A stretch of DNA of 26,663 nt from an uncultured Eubacteriales bacterium (GTDB taxonomy: Bacteria > Bacillota > Clostridia > Oscillospirales > Oscillospiraceae): assembly GCA_905202605.1 (NCBI GenBank), contig CAJKSU010000014.1:1-26663 (forward strand), read 5' to 3'. The notes under the pieces were generated by a model, which was given only the letters and a program-made list of their open reading frames with translations, was not told where the DNA came from and ran no database searches. Positions 8,404-16,463 of this stretch are shown piece after piece. Position 1 is the stretch's first letter; each line of letters opens with the position of its first letter. Both the position numbers and the translations under genes were made by a program.

Positions 8404-8432
8404 AAAAAGCACTGCGGGATCCGCAGTGCTTT
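8404..8432 (-). terminator. Rho-independent terminator of the importer/ModE/MocA operon
   Basis: A perfect 12-bp stem (AAAGCACTGCGG/CCGCAGTGCTTT, 3-base loop) ending in a T run on the minus strand, 11 bases after the stop of the last gene. Confidence 0.85.
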
Positions 8433-8443
8433 GATCACAGGAT

Positions 8444-9544
8444 TCAGTTAAAATTGGCGGGGGCATGCGTCAGCAGAGCGGAGAGTGCCTCCGGGGTGTC
8501 GGCGTCCACCAGCTCCCAAGGATTTGCAGTGGAAATCGTCCGCAGCCGCTGGGGATACTGCCGGATCACATAGCCACCGCCCTTGCCCGTGGGGAGGCTA
8601 TGCAGCGCCGGAAAGCACCAGCCGGGAAACAGCACTGGCGCACCCGGCGCTTCCCCATTGGTCGGACGCCAAATGGAGGATGAATCATTCACTGCCGCCA
8701 GTGCCAGCGCGGCAACGGTTTCCTGCCGCAGCAGGGGCTGATCTCCGGGGCAGAATAGACATCCGTCCACTGTGCCAACGGCCTCCAGCCCCAGCCGGAC
8801 GGTATCGCTGCGCGCTGGGAGGTCATGCAGAACGACCTTAGTATCCCGCACCCTGCAAAGTGCCGCCACATCCTTGTGCCGGGTCACCACCACGCGATGC
8901 CGGAAAATGCCGTCCGTGGCGGACAGCGCTCGGAGGAGCATTGGTTCTCCAAGAAAATCCACCATAAGCTTGTTCCCGCCGAAGCGCCGCCCCAGCCCGG
9001 AGGCCATGATGACGCAGCCCAGATTTCCATAGGGGGCGTCCAGATCAACGAGAAATACATCGTCCCGGCGGATAAGTTCTTGGAGAAACGGCGTATCCTG
9101 CTTCCGAACCACGGCGGCGACCTGCGTCTGCCGCAGCAGTCTGCGGATGGCATTGCAGTAGTCCGTGCAGCCGCTTTCCAAATAGCCGATCTCGTCGATG
9201 GTGACCCACGGCGCATGGGCGCTCTGCTCCAGCGCTGGGGTTCCCAGAGCGGTAAAGGCTGCTGAACAGGGAACCATCCTGTTGGAGCTGCCGGGCAGGG
9301 ACGGATGGTAAATCCCCACCTGCACCTGCTGTCCGGATTGATTGTCCCGCAGCCAGACGGCTTTTCCCGGCTCTGCCCATGTGGTAATACCGGGCTGCGG
9401 CGTGGGGAACAGCTTGCCCAGCAGAGTGGTTTTCCCGATGCCCCGGCTGCCGGTGAGGATGATATGACGCTTACCGCTGCTGCGGAAAGAATTCCAGATA
9501 CAGCTGGCGGTTGGCCTGAATACAGGCGTCTCGATAGGCTTCAT
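8444..9544 (-). CDS. THEP1-like NTPase fused to MocA/MobA-like molybdenum cofactor nucleotidyltransferase
   Basis: A 366-residue two-domain protein. Residues 25-170 are a P-loop NTPase with Walker A GSRGIGKT (32-39) and VTIDEIGYLE (114-123), the pattern of THEP1/NTPase_1 proteins. Residues 175-366 are a MobA/MocA-type transferase: VIMASGLGRRFGGNKL (178-193), the signature loop for NTP and Mg, CPGDQPLL (265-272) and VDADTPEAL (347-355). MocA adds CMP to molybdopterin for xanthine-dehydrogenase-family enzymes, which fits the hydroxylase operon next door. The ATG overlaps the ModE-like gene by 74 bases without its own clear ribosome site, so translational coupling is likely. Whether it makes the cytosine or another dinucleotide is not visible. 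Confidence 0.82.
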   Translation of the reverse strand: MKPIETPVFRPTASCIWNSFRSSGKRHIILTGSRGIGKTTLLGKLFPTPQPGITTWAEPGKAVWLRDNQSGQQVQVGIYHPSLPGSSNRMVPCSAAFTALGTPALEQSAHAPWVTIDEIGYLESGCTDYCNAIRRLLRQTQVAAVVRKQDTPFLQELIRRDDVFLVDLDAPYGNLGCVIMASGLGRRFGGNKLMVDFLGEPMLLRALSATDGIFRHRVVVTRHKDVAALCRVRDTKVVLHDLPARSDTVRLGLEAVGTVDGCLFCPGDQPLLRQETVAALALAAVNDSSSIWRPTNGEAPGAPVLFPGWCFPALHSLPTGKGGGYVIRQYPQRLRTISTANPWELVDADTPEALSALLTHAPANFN

Positions 9545-9812
9545 ATCGGGTCAGCCACTCCTTTCCCTCCGGGGTGAGAACGCTTCCGCCGCCGCCGGAG
9601 CCGCCGGTGGTACGCATGGTCAATGGAAAGCCAAGGGCTTTTTCTGCATTTTTCAGCAGCCGCATGGCCTTGGAGTAGGCCATTTCCATGGAGAGTGCTG
9701 CCGCCCGGAGAGAGCCGGTTTCCTCTATGCCGCGCAAAAGCTGACAGGGGCCTTCTCCAAAGAATTTCTGGCCTTCATCGTCATAAAAGGTGATTTTGGT
9801 TGCCGCCCGCAT
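9471..9812 (-). CDS. ModE-type winged-helix regulator (DNA-binding domain only)
   Basis: A 113-residue protein matching the N-terminal LysR-like winged helix of ModE: GPCQLLRGIEETGSLRAAAL (21-40), AYSKAMRLLKNAEKALGFPL (45-64), then the glycine-rich wing TTGGSGGGGSVLTPEG (68-83). Full ModE proteins have about 260 residues with two C-terminal MOP domains that bind molybdate; those are missing. It may act as a constitutive regulator or sense another way. AAAGGAG stands 8 bases before the ATG, within the last codons of the ATPase gene. It sits inside the importer operon, whose promoter carries a ModE-like inverted repeat. Confidence 0.85.
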   Translation of the reverse strand: MRAATKITFYDDEGQKFFGEGPCQLLRGIEETGSLRAAALSMEMAYSKAMRLLKNAEKALGFPLTMRTTGGSGGGGSVLTPEGKEWLTRYEAYRDACIQANRQLYLEFFPQQR

Positions 9813-9816
9813 GGAA

Positions 9817-10602
9817 TCACTCCTTTAGCATCACAAGCTGCGTCTGCCCGCTGCGGGTTTGGCAGCGCAGTAGGGAAATATCGCCGTAAATATGTGTCAG
9901 CGCAGCCTCCATTTCTTCCGTTGCATCGCTGCCGGGGTGAAGCTGCCCGAGGACTGTGCCGTGATCCAGAACGATCAGCCGGTCACAGAAGTTCAGAGCC
10001 AGAGATGGATCGTGGAGCGTGACAATACCGCAGCGGGTGCCGGTATGGAGCCATGTCTGAATATGATGCAGTATGTCATATCGAAAGCGGAAATCCAGTG
10101 CGCTCTCTGGCTCATCCAGCAGAAGCAGCGGGCTGTCTGCCACCAGCGTCCGTGCGAGAATGCAAAGCTGCTTCTGCCCCTCACTGAGAAACTGATAGTT
10201 ATCATGGATGCGTGCGCCCAGCCCCACCTGACGGAGGGCGTCCTCGGCGGCGGAGCGCATGGCGGAGCCGGGATGCTCCAGCAGCCGAAGCTGAGGATTG
10301 AAGCCCATCAGCACCACATCCAGCGCCGAAATGTCGATGGAAATGCCACTGCGCTGGGGAATATAGCTGCACTGCTGCGCAAGTTTCCGAGGGGGAAGTC
10401 CCTCCAGCGGCGCACCCTTCAGCGTGCAGGTGCCGGAATGGGGCAGAATGCCGCAGATGGCCTTCAGCAGGGTGGTTTTTCCGCTGCCATTTGCGCCGAG
10501 AATGCCGATCAGCTGCCCGGACTGGGCGGAGAAGGATATGTGCTGCACAATGTGGCTTCCGGCATAACCGGCGGATAGGTCGTGGACGGAGAAGAAGCTC
10601 AT
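9817..10602 (-). CDS. FecCD-type ABC importer ATPase, probably molybdate/tungstate
   Basis: A 261-residue ATPase with Walker A GANGSGKT (36-43), signature LSEGQKQ (139-145), Walker B LLLLDEP (159-165) and a switch histidine in VTLHDPS. It belongs to the FepC/BtuD/MolC type that works with FecCD permeases. The ATG is fixed by AAAGGAGG 6 bases upstream and overlaps the permease stop by four bases. The family imports siderophores, cobalamin, haem or, in MolBCA systems, molybdate and tungstate. The last is preferred here from the ModE-like and MocA-like genes downstream and the molybdenum enzyme divergent from it. This is inference; iron or cobalamin remain possible. Confidence 0.88.
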   Translation of the reverse strand: MSFFSVHDLSAGYAGSHIVQHISFSAQSGQLIGILGANGSGKTTLLKAICGILPHSGTCTLKGAPLEGLPPRKLAQQCSYIPQRSGISIDISALDVVLMGFNPQLRLLEHPGSAMRSAAEDALRQVGLGARIHDNYQFLSEGQKQLCILARTLVADSPLLLLDEPESALDFRFRYDILHHIQTWLHTGTRCGIVTLHDPSLALNFCDRLIVLDHGTVLGQLHPGSDATEEMEAALTHIYGDISLLRCQTRSGQTQLVMLKE

Positions 10603-11591
10603 AACCGCCTCCTTTCCCGGACGATCAGGAAAATCAGAAAGGGCGCGCCCAAAAGGGTGGTAAAGATGCTGACCGGCAGCTCCGTAGAGGCAATGCTTCG
10701 TGCCAGAATATCCGCACCGCACAGCAAAATGCCGCCGAGAAATCCGCTGAGCAGCATGGTGCCAATGCGGTTATTGCGACTCAGAAGCCGTGCGGCGTGG
10801 GGAGCCAGCAGGCCGATAAAGCTGATCAGACCGGTAAGACTGACCACACCGGCAACTACCAGCGTTGCAATCAGCAGCACGGCAAGCCGCATGGTTCCAA
10901 CCGGGACGCCCAGCATTCGCGCCTCCTCCTCCTCCGTGGAGAGCAGCACTACCTGACGGTGGAGCAGAAACAGCAAGGTGAGGCATACTGCACATAACAC
11001 CAGATTAACGCCGATAGAATGAATGCTGATGCCGCTAAGACTGCCCATGATCCAGTATTCGATGGAGGCGAGCTGCCGCTCCGGGTCGGCGGTGAGCTTC
11101 AGGAACATCAGTGCGGTCTGCGCCAGTGCATGAACGGCGATGCCTGCCAGCACAATGGTGCTGTTTCGACGGCTTTGATCCAGACTGGACAGCGCCAGCG
11201 CCAGAAGCACCGATAACAGCGCCCCCAAAAAGGCCGAGACGGTTACTGCGGCGGTGCCGGCCAGAAACAGAATGCCCGCCGCTGCCCCGGCGCTGGCACC
11301 GGAGGAGACGCCAATGATATCCGGAGAGGCCAGCGGGTTCCGAAAGACGGTCTGGTAAATAAAGCCCACTACGCCCAGAGAAAACCCGCCGAATACCCCC
11401 ATCAGGGTGCGGCTCAGGCGCAGCGTCCAGAACACCTTCCACTGCATTTCGTCTCCCTGTATCAGCTTTTCGAGGGACAGCGGGTACTTCCCTACAAATA
11501 AGCTGAGCGCAGCCAGAACGGTCAGAAGAACCGCCCCGGCTGCGCAGAGATACTTAGTTTTCGCTGTAGCGAAAGCCGTAGAAGGTTTCAT
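10599..11591 (-). CDS. FecCD-family ABC importer permease
   Basis: About 330 residues with nine to ten transmembrane helices. Family signatures include LRLSRTLMGVFGGFSLGVVG, TVFRNPLASPDIIGVSSGAS and GLISFIGLLAPHAARLL. It forms the membrane channel with two copies per transporter. The start is uncertain: ATGs at 11591, 11603 and 11612 all lie within the end of the binding-protein gene and none has a clear ribosome site. The 11591 ATG keeps the N-terminal tail short and implies coupled translation. The stop overlaps the ATPase start (ATGA). Confidence 0.9.
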   Translation of the reverse strand: MKPSTAFATAKTKYLCAAGAVLLTVLAALSLFVGKYPLSLEKLIQGDEMQWKVFWTLRLSRTLMGVFGGFSLGVVGFIYQTVFRNPLASPDIIGVSSGASAGAAAGILFLAGTAAVTVSAFLGALLSVLLALALSSLDQSRRNSTIVLAGIAVHALAQTALMFLKLTADPERQLASIEYWIMGSLSGISIHSIGVNLVLCAVCLTLLFLLHRQVVLLSTEEEEARMLGVPVGTMRLAVLLIATLVVAGVVSLTGLISFIGLLAPHAARLLSRNNRIGTMLLSGFLGGILLCGADILARSIASTELPVSIFTTLLGAPFLIFLIVRERRRL

Positions 11592-12711
11592 AGTAGTTAT
11601 CATACAGCGCATTGCAGTCTGTTTCCGAAATCACGTCGGGATGCAGGACATTCGCCAGCCAGACCGCGCCCAGAATGCCGCTGGGAACCGGGCTGTCCCA
11701 TGCCTCGGCCTTGCTGGGAATCTGATAGACGTTGCCATTCTTCACGGCGGTGCAGTCTGCGAGATTTTCATCTGCCAGCACATCTTCTACGGTGTACTCT
11801 GCGTCGGAGGTCAGAATGATGTAATCCGGATTCCATGCCAGCAGCTGCTCATAGCTGATCTCGGCCCAATAGGTGTCGGCGATCTCAGAGGCCGCATTGA
11901 CGCCGCCAGCCAGCCGGATCATATCCGCCTGATACATGGCATCGCCAGCGGTGGAGAGCATCGCGGAGTTACCGGCGAGATAAACGCTGGGTGTATCCGC
12001 ATCCGCCAGCTTTTCGGTGAGCATGGTTTCCTGATCGTCCATGAACTTCAGCAGCTTTTCAGCCTGCGCCTGAGTGTTGGTGGCCTCTGCAATCAGGGAG
12101 ATCATGTCCTCCAGCTGGGGCTGATCCTCCGGATTTACCAGAAGCACATTGATGCCCAGCTCCTCCAGCGTAGCGGCTGCGTCCTTGAGCTTCATGGGCA
12201 GGATCACCAGATCCGGCTCCAGTGCGGTGCAGCCCTCCAGATCAAACTCCTTGGCGGTGCCCACATTGGGAAGATCGATCAGCTCAGGTGCGGACAGGCT
12301 GTAGATGGGACGCTTGTCGGCCTTGGCCTCGATGCCTACCAGCTTGCCCTGAAGGCCCAGAGCAATCAGCGCACTGGTGGAGATGTAGTAGCCGCTGACC
12401 AGCTTCTGCGGCTCCTGCGCGATGGTTACCTCACGACCGGCCTGATCGGTTACGGTGATGGGGTATTCCACCGCAGGGGCCTCGTCTGCGACGGAAACGG
12501 CAGAGGGTTCCGCTTCAGAAGCTTTTCCTGCGGATAGCTCGGACGCCTCCGGCACGGGAGCTTCCGGTGCGGCGCTTTCTGCCACAGACGCAGTGACGGC
12601 GGCAGGCGCAGAAGCGGACGCTTCGCTTTTCGCAGTCTCGCCGCATGCCGCCATAGAAAGCAGCATGGCAAGACACATCAGCATGGATAATACTTTTTTT
12701 GTGTTCTTCAT
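11554..12711 (-). CDS. TroA/FepB-fold substrate-binding lipoprotein of the FecCD-type importer
   Basis: A 385-residue lipoprotein with signal MKNTKKVLSMLMCLAMLLSM and lipid-modified Cys 23, an Ala/Ser/Glu/Pro linker to about 75, then a two-lobed binding domain typical of FecCD-linked proteins: VTDQAGREVTIAQEPQKLVS, LEPDLVILP, WNPDYIILTSDAEY and a C-terminal SPVPSGILGAVWLANVLHPD. The family binds iron chelates, cobalamin or, in MolA-like members, molybdate/tungstate. It is the first gene of a five-gene operon ending in ModE- and MocA-like genes, which favours an oxyanion. GAGG lies 10 bases before the ATG. The promoter is adjacent and overlaps that of the divergent hydroxylase operon. Confidence 0.87.
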   Translation of the reverse strand: MKNTKKVLSMLMCLAMLLSMAACGETAKSEASASAPAAVTASVAESAAPEAPVPEASELSAGKASEAEPSAVSVADEAPAVEYPITVTDQAGREVTIAQEPQKLVSGYYISTSALIALGLQGKLVGIEAKADKRPIYSLSAPELIDLPNVGTAKEFDLEGCTALEPDLVILPMKLKDAAATLEELGINVLLVNPEDQPQLEDMISLIAEATNTQAQAEKLLKFMDDQETMLTEKLADADTPSVYLAGNSAMLSTAGDAMYQADMIRLAGGVNAASEIADTYWAEISYEQLLAWNPDYIILTSDAEYTVEDVLADENLADCTAVKNGNVYQIPSKAEAWDSPVPSGILGAVWLANVLHPDVISETDCNALYDNYYETFYGFRYSEN

Positions 12712-12724
12712 GATAGTTCATCCT

Positions 12725-12748
12725 CGTTATCTTTTTGAAAGTACAACG
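12725..12748. promoter_or_regulatory. Candidate ModE-like operator
   Basis: An inverted repeat CGTTAT-N12-ACAACG, with one mismatch from symmetry. As I recall it, the E. coli ModE site at modA has CGTTAT and ATAACG half-sites with the same spacing. It lies directly downstream of the importer -10 box and covers the predicted start of transcription. A regulator with the matching DNA-binding domain is encoded in the same operon. Confidence 0.45.
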
Positions 12749-12750
12749 GG

Positions 12751-12779
12751 ATTATAGCAAATTTCCTTTTCAAAATCAA
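12751..12779 (-). promoter_or_regulatory. Promoter of the importer operon
   Basis: On the minus strand TTGATT, 17-base spacer, perfect TATAAT, about 40 bases before the lipoprotein ATG. It overlaps the divergent promoter, so the two polymerases compete for the site. Confidence 0.7.
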
Positions 12780-12795
12780 TCTTGACTGATATAAT
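12767..12795 (+). promoter_or_regulatory. Promoter of the molybdenum hydroxylase operon
   Basis: TTTTCA, 17-base spacer, perfect TATAAT. The leader to the first ATG is about 55 bases, too short for a molybdenum-cofactor riboswitch. Confidence 0.6.
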
Positions 12796-12857
12796 GAAAA
12801 TAATTATGGGATATTGCGGTATTTTCCATGAAATGCAGCGTGCAAGGAGCATGTATC

Positions 12858-13646
12858 ATGATTACCATACAGAATTACGTCCGCCCGACCACTCTGGAAG
12901 AAGCGTGGACGCTGAATCAGAATAAGCGCAGCCGTGTCATCGGCGGCATGCTCTGGCTTCGGCTGGGCAATGGCAGCCTGCACACCGCCATTGATCTTGG
13001 CGGGCTGGGGCTGGAGGGGATCACAGAGGACGACAGCCGGTTTTCCATCGGCGCAATGACTACCCTCCGGGAGCTGGAGCAGCATCCGGGACTGAATGCC
13101 TTTACCCACGGGGCGGCAGGTCATGCGGTGCGGGACATTGTGGGTGTGCAGTTCCGGAACATGGCAACGGTAGGCGGCAGCATCTGGGGGCGTTTTGGCT
13201 TTTCCGATGTACTGACCCTATTTTTAGGGCTGGACAGCTATGTGGAGCTGTATCGGGGCGGCACTGTGCCGCTGGAGCAGTTCGTTTCCATGAAAAAGGA
13301 CAACGACATTCTGGTGCGGGTGATCGTAAAAAAGACCCCTACCAAAATCGTATATACCGCCATGCGGAATCAGCGCACCGATTTCCCGGTGCTCGTCTGC
13401 GCAGTGTCACAAATCGGCGGGGAATACCGGGCGTCCATCGGCGCACGTCCCGGCATGGCGATGCTGCTGCGGGACGAAACAGGGCTGCTTTCCGGCGGAA
13501 TTACGCCGGAATCCGCGGCGGCCTTTGGAAAATATGTGGCTGAGCATACGCCCACGGAGAGCAATGTCCGCGGCAGTGCGGCCTACCGGATGCGGCTGGC
13601 TGAGGTGCTGACGGAGCGGGCTGCGATAGAGCTGGGAGGAATCTGA
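12858..13646 (+). CDS. Xanthine dehydrogenase-family FAD-binding subunit
   Basis: A 262-residue protein of the CoxM/XdhB/HcrB type. The two FAD-binding stretches are present: IGGMLWLRLGN (28-38, replacing the common AGGTDL) and RNMATVGGSIWGRFGFSDVL (100-119), followed by the C-terminal alpha/beta domain. It carries electrons from the 2Fe-2S clusters to an external acceptor. The ATG is chosen because AAGGAG is 8 bases upstream; an earlier in-frame ATG at 12828 lacks a ribosome site. It is the first gene of a three-gene operon with one base between it and the next gene. The AGGTDL loop being GGMLWL is unusual and may affect FAD contact. Confidence 0.92.
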   Translation: MITIQNYVRPTTLEEAWTLNQNKRSRVIGGMLWLRLGNGSLHTAIDLGGLGLEGITEDDSRFSIGAMTTLRELEQHPGLNAFTHGAAGHAVRDIVGVQFRNMATVGGSIWGRFGFSDVLTLFLGLDSYVELYRGGTVPLEQFVSMKKDNDILVRVIVKKTPTKIVYTAMRNQRTDFPVLVCAVSQIGGEYRASIGARPGMAMLLRDETGLLSGGITPESAAAFGKYVAEHTPTESNVRGSAAYRMRLAEVLTERAAIELGGI

Positions 13647-13647
13647 C

Positions 13648-14124
13648 ATGGAAATCAAAATGAAACTCAACGGAAGAATGGTTTCCGGCAGTGTAGACGC
13701 CGACACCACGCTTCTGGATTTCCTGCGGGGAAAGGGCTGCTACAGCGTCAAACGGGGCTGCGATACCTCCAACTGTGGCCTATGTACGGTGTTTATGGAT
13801 GGAAAAGCGGTGCTTTCCTGCTCCATGCTGGCGGTCCGGGCGGACGGACACGAGATCCATACGCTGGAGGGGCTTCAGGAGGAAGCCGCCGACTTTGTGG
13901 GCTTTATTGCCGATCAGGGGGCAGATCAGTGCGGCTTCTGCAATCCGGGCTTTGTGATGAATACCATCGCCCTGCTGCGGGAAAATCCTGATCCCACCGA
14001 TGATGAAATTCGGGCATATCTGGCGGGAAATCTCTGCCGATGCTCCGGCTATGAGGGACAACTGCGGGGGATTCGCGCGTATTTAAACAGCCGGAAGGGA
14101 GAAGCATGCCATGGGACAAAGTGA
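13648..14124 (+). CDS. Xanthine dehydrogenase-family 2Fe-2S subunit
   Basis: A 158-residue protein with a plant-ferredoxin-like N-domain (Cys 38, 43, 46 and 58) and a helical C-domain binding the second cluster (QCGFC at 94-98 and CRC at 130-132), the arrangement of CoxS/XdhC/HcrC. It passes electrons from the molybdenum site to the FAD subunit. GGGAGG lies just before the ATG, inside the previous gene. Its last 14 bases overlap the start of the large-subunit gene. All eight cluster cysteines are present, so both clusters should form. Confidence 0.95.
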   Translation: MEIKMKLNGRMVSGSVDADTTLLDFLRGKGCYSVKRGCDTSNCGLCTVFMDGKAVLSCSMLAVRADGHEIHTLEGLQEEAADFVGFIADQGADQCGFCNPGFVMNTIALLRENPDPTDDEIRAYLAGNLCRCSGYEGQLRGIRAYLNSRKGEACHGTK

Positions 14125-16405
14125 ATTCAAGACCGTGGGCAAGTCCTTCCGCAAAAAGGACGCCATGCAGCTGCTGCTGGGAAAGCCTGTGTATACCGAT
14201 GACGTGACCCCGAAGGATGCGCTGGTGGTAAAGATCCTGCGCAGCCCCCATGCAAACGCCATGGTGCAGGAGATCAAAACGGATGCTGCCAAGAAGGTAC
14301 CTGGCGTTGTGGATATCTACACATGGGAGGACGTGCCGAAGACGCGCTTTGCCATTGCCGGACAGACCTACCCCGAACCGTCACCCTATGACCGGCTGAT
14401 TATTGACCGCCATGTACGGTTCGCCGGAGATGCAGTGGCGATCATTGCAGCGGAAACGGAAAAGGCAGCCTTAAAAGCCATGCGGCTGATCAAAGTGACC
14501 TATCAGGTGCTGGATGCGGTGCTGGATTTCCATACGGCAAAGGATAATCCCACGCTGGTGCATCCGGAGGAGGACTGGTTCCCGCCCTGCGAGGTGGGCG
14601 GTGACAACAAGCGGAATCTCGTCGCCAGTGAGACGGATTCCTGGGGAGATGTGGACGGCGTGATGGCGGACTGCGACATTGTTCTGGATCGCACCTTCCA
14701 TACAAAGGCCTTTCAGCAGGCCATGATGGAGTCGTTTATCTGCTATACCGAGCTGGATCGGTATGGGCGGCTCCACGTGATCTCCTCTACGCAGATTGTA
14801 TTCCATACCCGACGCATCCTCAGCCGTGCGCTGGGGATCCCCAAGAGCCGGATCCGGGTGGAAAAGCCCCGGATCGGCGGCGGCTTTGGCGCAAAGCAGA
14901 CGGCGGTGTGCGATGTGTATCCGGCGTTTGTCACCATGAAAACGGGACGGCCTGCAAAGGTCAGCTATACCCGTGAGGAGGCACAGATCGCCGGCTCGCC
15001 CCGGCATGAGATGGAAATCCACGTTCGGCTGGGGGCAAACCGGGACGGGAAGATCCGGGTGATGGATCTCTATACCCTGTCCAATTCCGGGGCGTACGGG
15101 GAGCATGGCCCCACCACCGTGGGATTGTCCGGGCATAAATCCATTCCGCTCTATACCGGCTCGCTGGAGGCACATCGGTTCCGCTATGATGTGGTATACA
15201 CCAATCATCAAGCGGCGGGAGCGTACCGAGGGTACGGTGCAACTCAGGGCATTTTTGCAGTGGAGTCCGTGGTCAATGAGCTGGCAGAGAAGCTGGGCAT
15301 GGATCCCACCGTGATCCGGGATAAAAACATGGTCAGAGAGGGCATGGTCATGCCTGCATACTATGGAGAGCCGAACAATGCCTGTGCGCTGGATCGCTGC
15401 ATGGAGCATTGCCGAAGGATGTTCCGCTGGGAGGAGCGCTATCCTGTGCGGGATATGGGCAATGGAAAGGTGCGCAGCGCAGGCGTTGCTATGGCAATGC
15501 AAGGCAGCTGCATTTCTAATGTAGACGTTGGCTCAGCCACGGTAAAGCTCAGTGAGGATGGCACTTATATCCTGCTGATTGGTGCGGCAGATATGGGAAC
15601 CGGCTGTGATACAATTTTGGCGCAGATGGTCGCCGAATGCATGGACTGCGCCATGGACGATGTTGCCGTGTTCGGCGCGGACACCGATGCGTCGCCCTAT
15701 GATTCCGGCTCCTATGCGTCCTCCACCACCTATATTACGGGCAAAGCGGTGGAGCAGGCCTGTGTCAAGCTGAAAAAGAACATTTGTACCATTGCGGCGG
15801 GGATGCTGGACTGCGGAACAGAGGAAGTGGTCTTTGAACGCGGACAGGTTCGCCGGGTCAATTCCCAGCAGACGGTCAGCCTGACCGAGATTGCCTACAA
15901 AGCCCAGTGCGGCAGCAACACGGCCGCAGAGGCTACGGTGACCCACTCCTCGCCGGTTTCTCCGCCGCCTTATATGGTGGGCATGGTAGAAATTGAACTG
16001 GATCGGCGCACGGGCAAGGTGGATATCATCGACTATATGGCGGTGGTGGACTGCGGAACGCCGGTGAATCCGGCGCTGGCACGGATTCAGGCGGAGGGCG
16101 GCATTGTGCAGGGCATCGGACATACGCTGATGGAGAACGTGACCTATGACCAGCGGGGAAGGCCTATCGAGTCCTCGTTTATGCAGTATAAGCTTCCCAC
16201 CCGGCTGGATATGGGACATTTAAAAGTGGAATTTGAGCAGAGCTATGAACCGACCGGCCCCTTTGGGGCAAAATCCATCGGGGAAATTGTCATCAATACC
16301 CCGGCTCCGGCCATTGCCCATGCCATCTACCGGGCAACGGGCGTGTGGCATCGGGAGCTGCCCATTACGCCGGAACAGATCGCCATGTCAAAGCCGGAAG
16401 GGTGA
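14111..16405 (+). CDS. Xanthine dehydrogenase-family molybdopterin-binding (large) subunit
   Basis: A 764-residue catalytic subunit: N-terminal a/b hammerhead domain (about 20-125), then the two molybdopterin-binding domains. Conserved loops are GGGFGAKQ (256-263), AYRGYGATQ (371-379), GAADMGTGCDT (491-501) and KSIGE (721-725), whose Glu725 corresponds to the catalytic base that activates the Mo-bound water. The CO dehydrogenase active-site cysteine loop (AYRCSFR type) is absent. The glutamate that binds purine in xanthine dehydrogenases (bovine Glu802) is Gln263 here, while the arginine of the AxRG loop is kept (Arg373). It is therefore a hydroxylase of an aromatic heterocycle or aldehyde with unproven substrate. 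No purine-degradation genes are nearby. Confidence 0.93.
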   Translation: MGQSEFKTVGKSFRKKDAMQLLLGKPVYTDDVTPKDALVVKILRSPHANAMVQEIKTDAAKKVPGVVDIYTWEDVPKTRFAIAGQTYPEPSPYDRLIIDRHVRFAGDAVAIIAAETEKAALKAMRLIKVTYQVLDAVLDFHTAKDNPTLVHPEEDWFPPCEVGGDNKRNLVASETDSWGDVDGVMADCDIVLDRTFHTKAFQQAMMESFICYTELDRYGRLHVISSTQIVFHTRRILSRALGIPKSRIRVEKPRIGGGFGAKQTAVCDVYPAFVTMKTGRPAKVSYTREEAQIAGSPRHEMEIHVRLGANRDGKIRVMDLYTLSNSGAYGEHGPTTVGLSGHKSIPLYTGSLEAHRFRYDVVYTNHQAAGAYRGYGATQGIFAVESVVNELAEKLGMDPTVIRDKNMVREGMVMPAYYGEPNNACALDRCMEHCRRMFRWEERYPVRDMGNGKVRSAGVAMAMQGSCISNVDVGSATVKLSEDGTYILLIGAADMGTGCDTILAQMVAECMDCAMDDVAVFGADTDASPYDSGSYASSTTYITGKAVEQACVKLKKNICTIAAGMLDCGTEEVVFERGQVRRVNSQQTVSLTEIAYKAQCGSNTAAEATVTHSSPVSPPPYMVGMVEIELDRRTGKVDIIDYMAVVDCGTPVNPALARIQAEGGIVQGIGHTLMENVTYDQRGRPIESSFMQYKLPTRLDMGHLKVEFEQSYEPTGPFGAKSIGEIVINTPAPAIAHAIYRATGVWHRELPITPEQIAMSKPEG

Positions 16406-16463
16406 GAGCGCACTACTGACAAGCGCATAGAAGCACATATGCGGAAGGACAGATTGATCTTTT

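Noticed and set aside
12796..12857. Possible molybdenum-cofactor riboswitch before the hydroxylase operon
   Set aside because: The predicted leader of about 55 bases is too short for that structured RNA and shows no multi-stem fold.
14471..15502. A 343-codon minus-strand frame inside the molybdenum subunit gene
   Set aside because: The plus strand encodes a complete family member with all catalytic loops; the minus frame is His/Arg-rich and matches nothing.
12858..16405. Anaerobic purine-degradation cluster
   Set aside because: The hydroxylase is present, but none of the usual partner genes (hydantoinase/dihydropyrimidinase-like, carbamoyltransferase, diaminopropionate lyase) is in the window.
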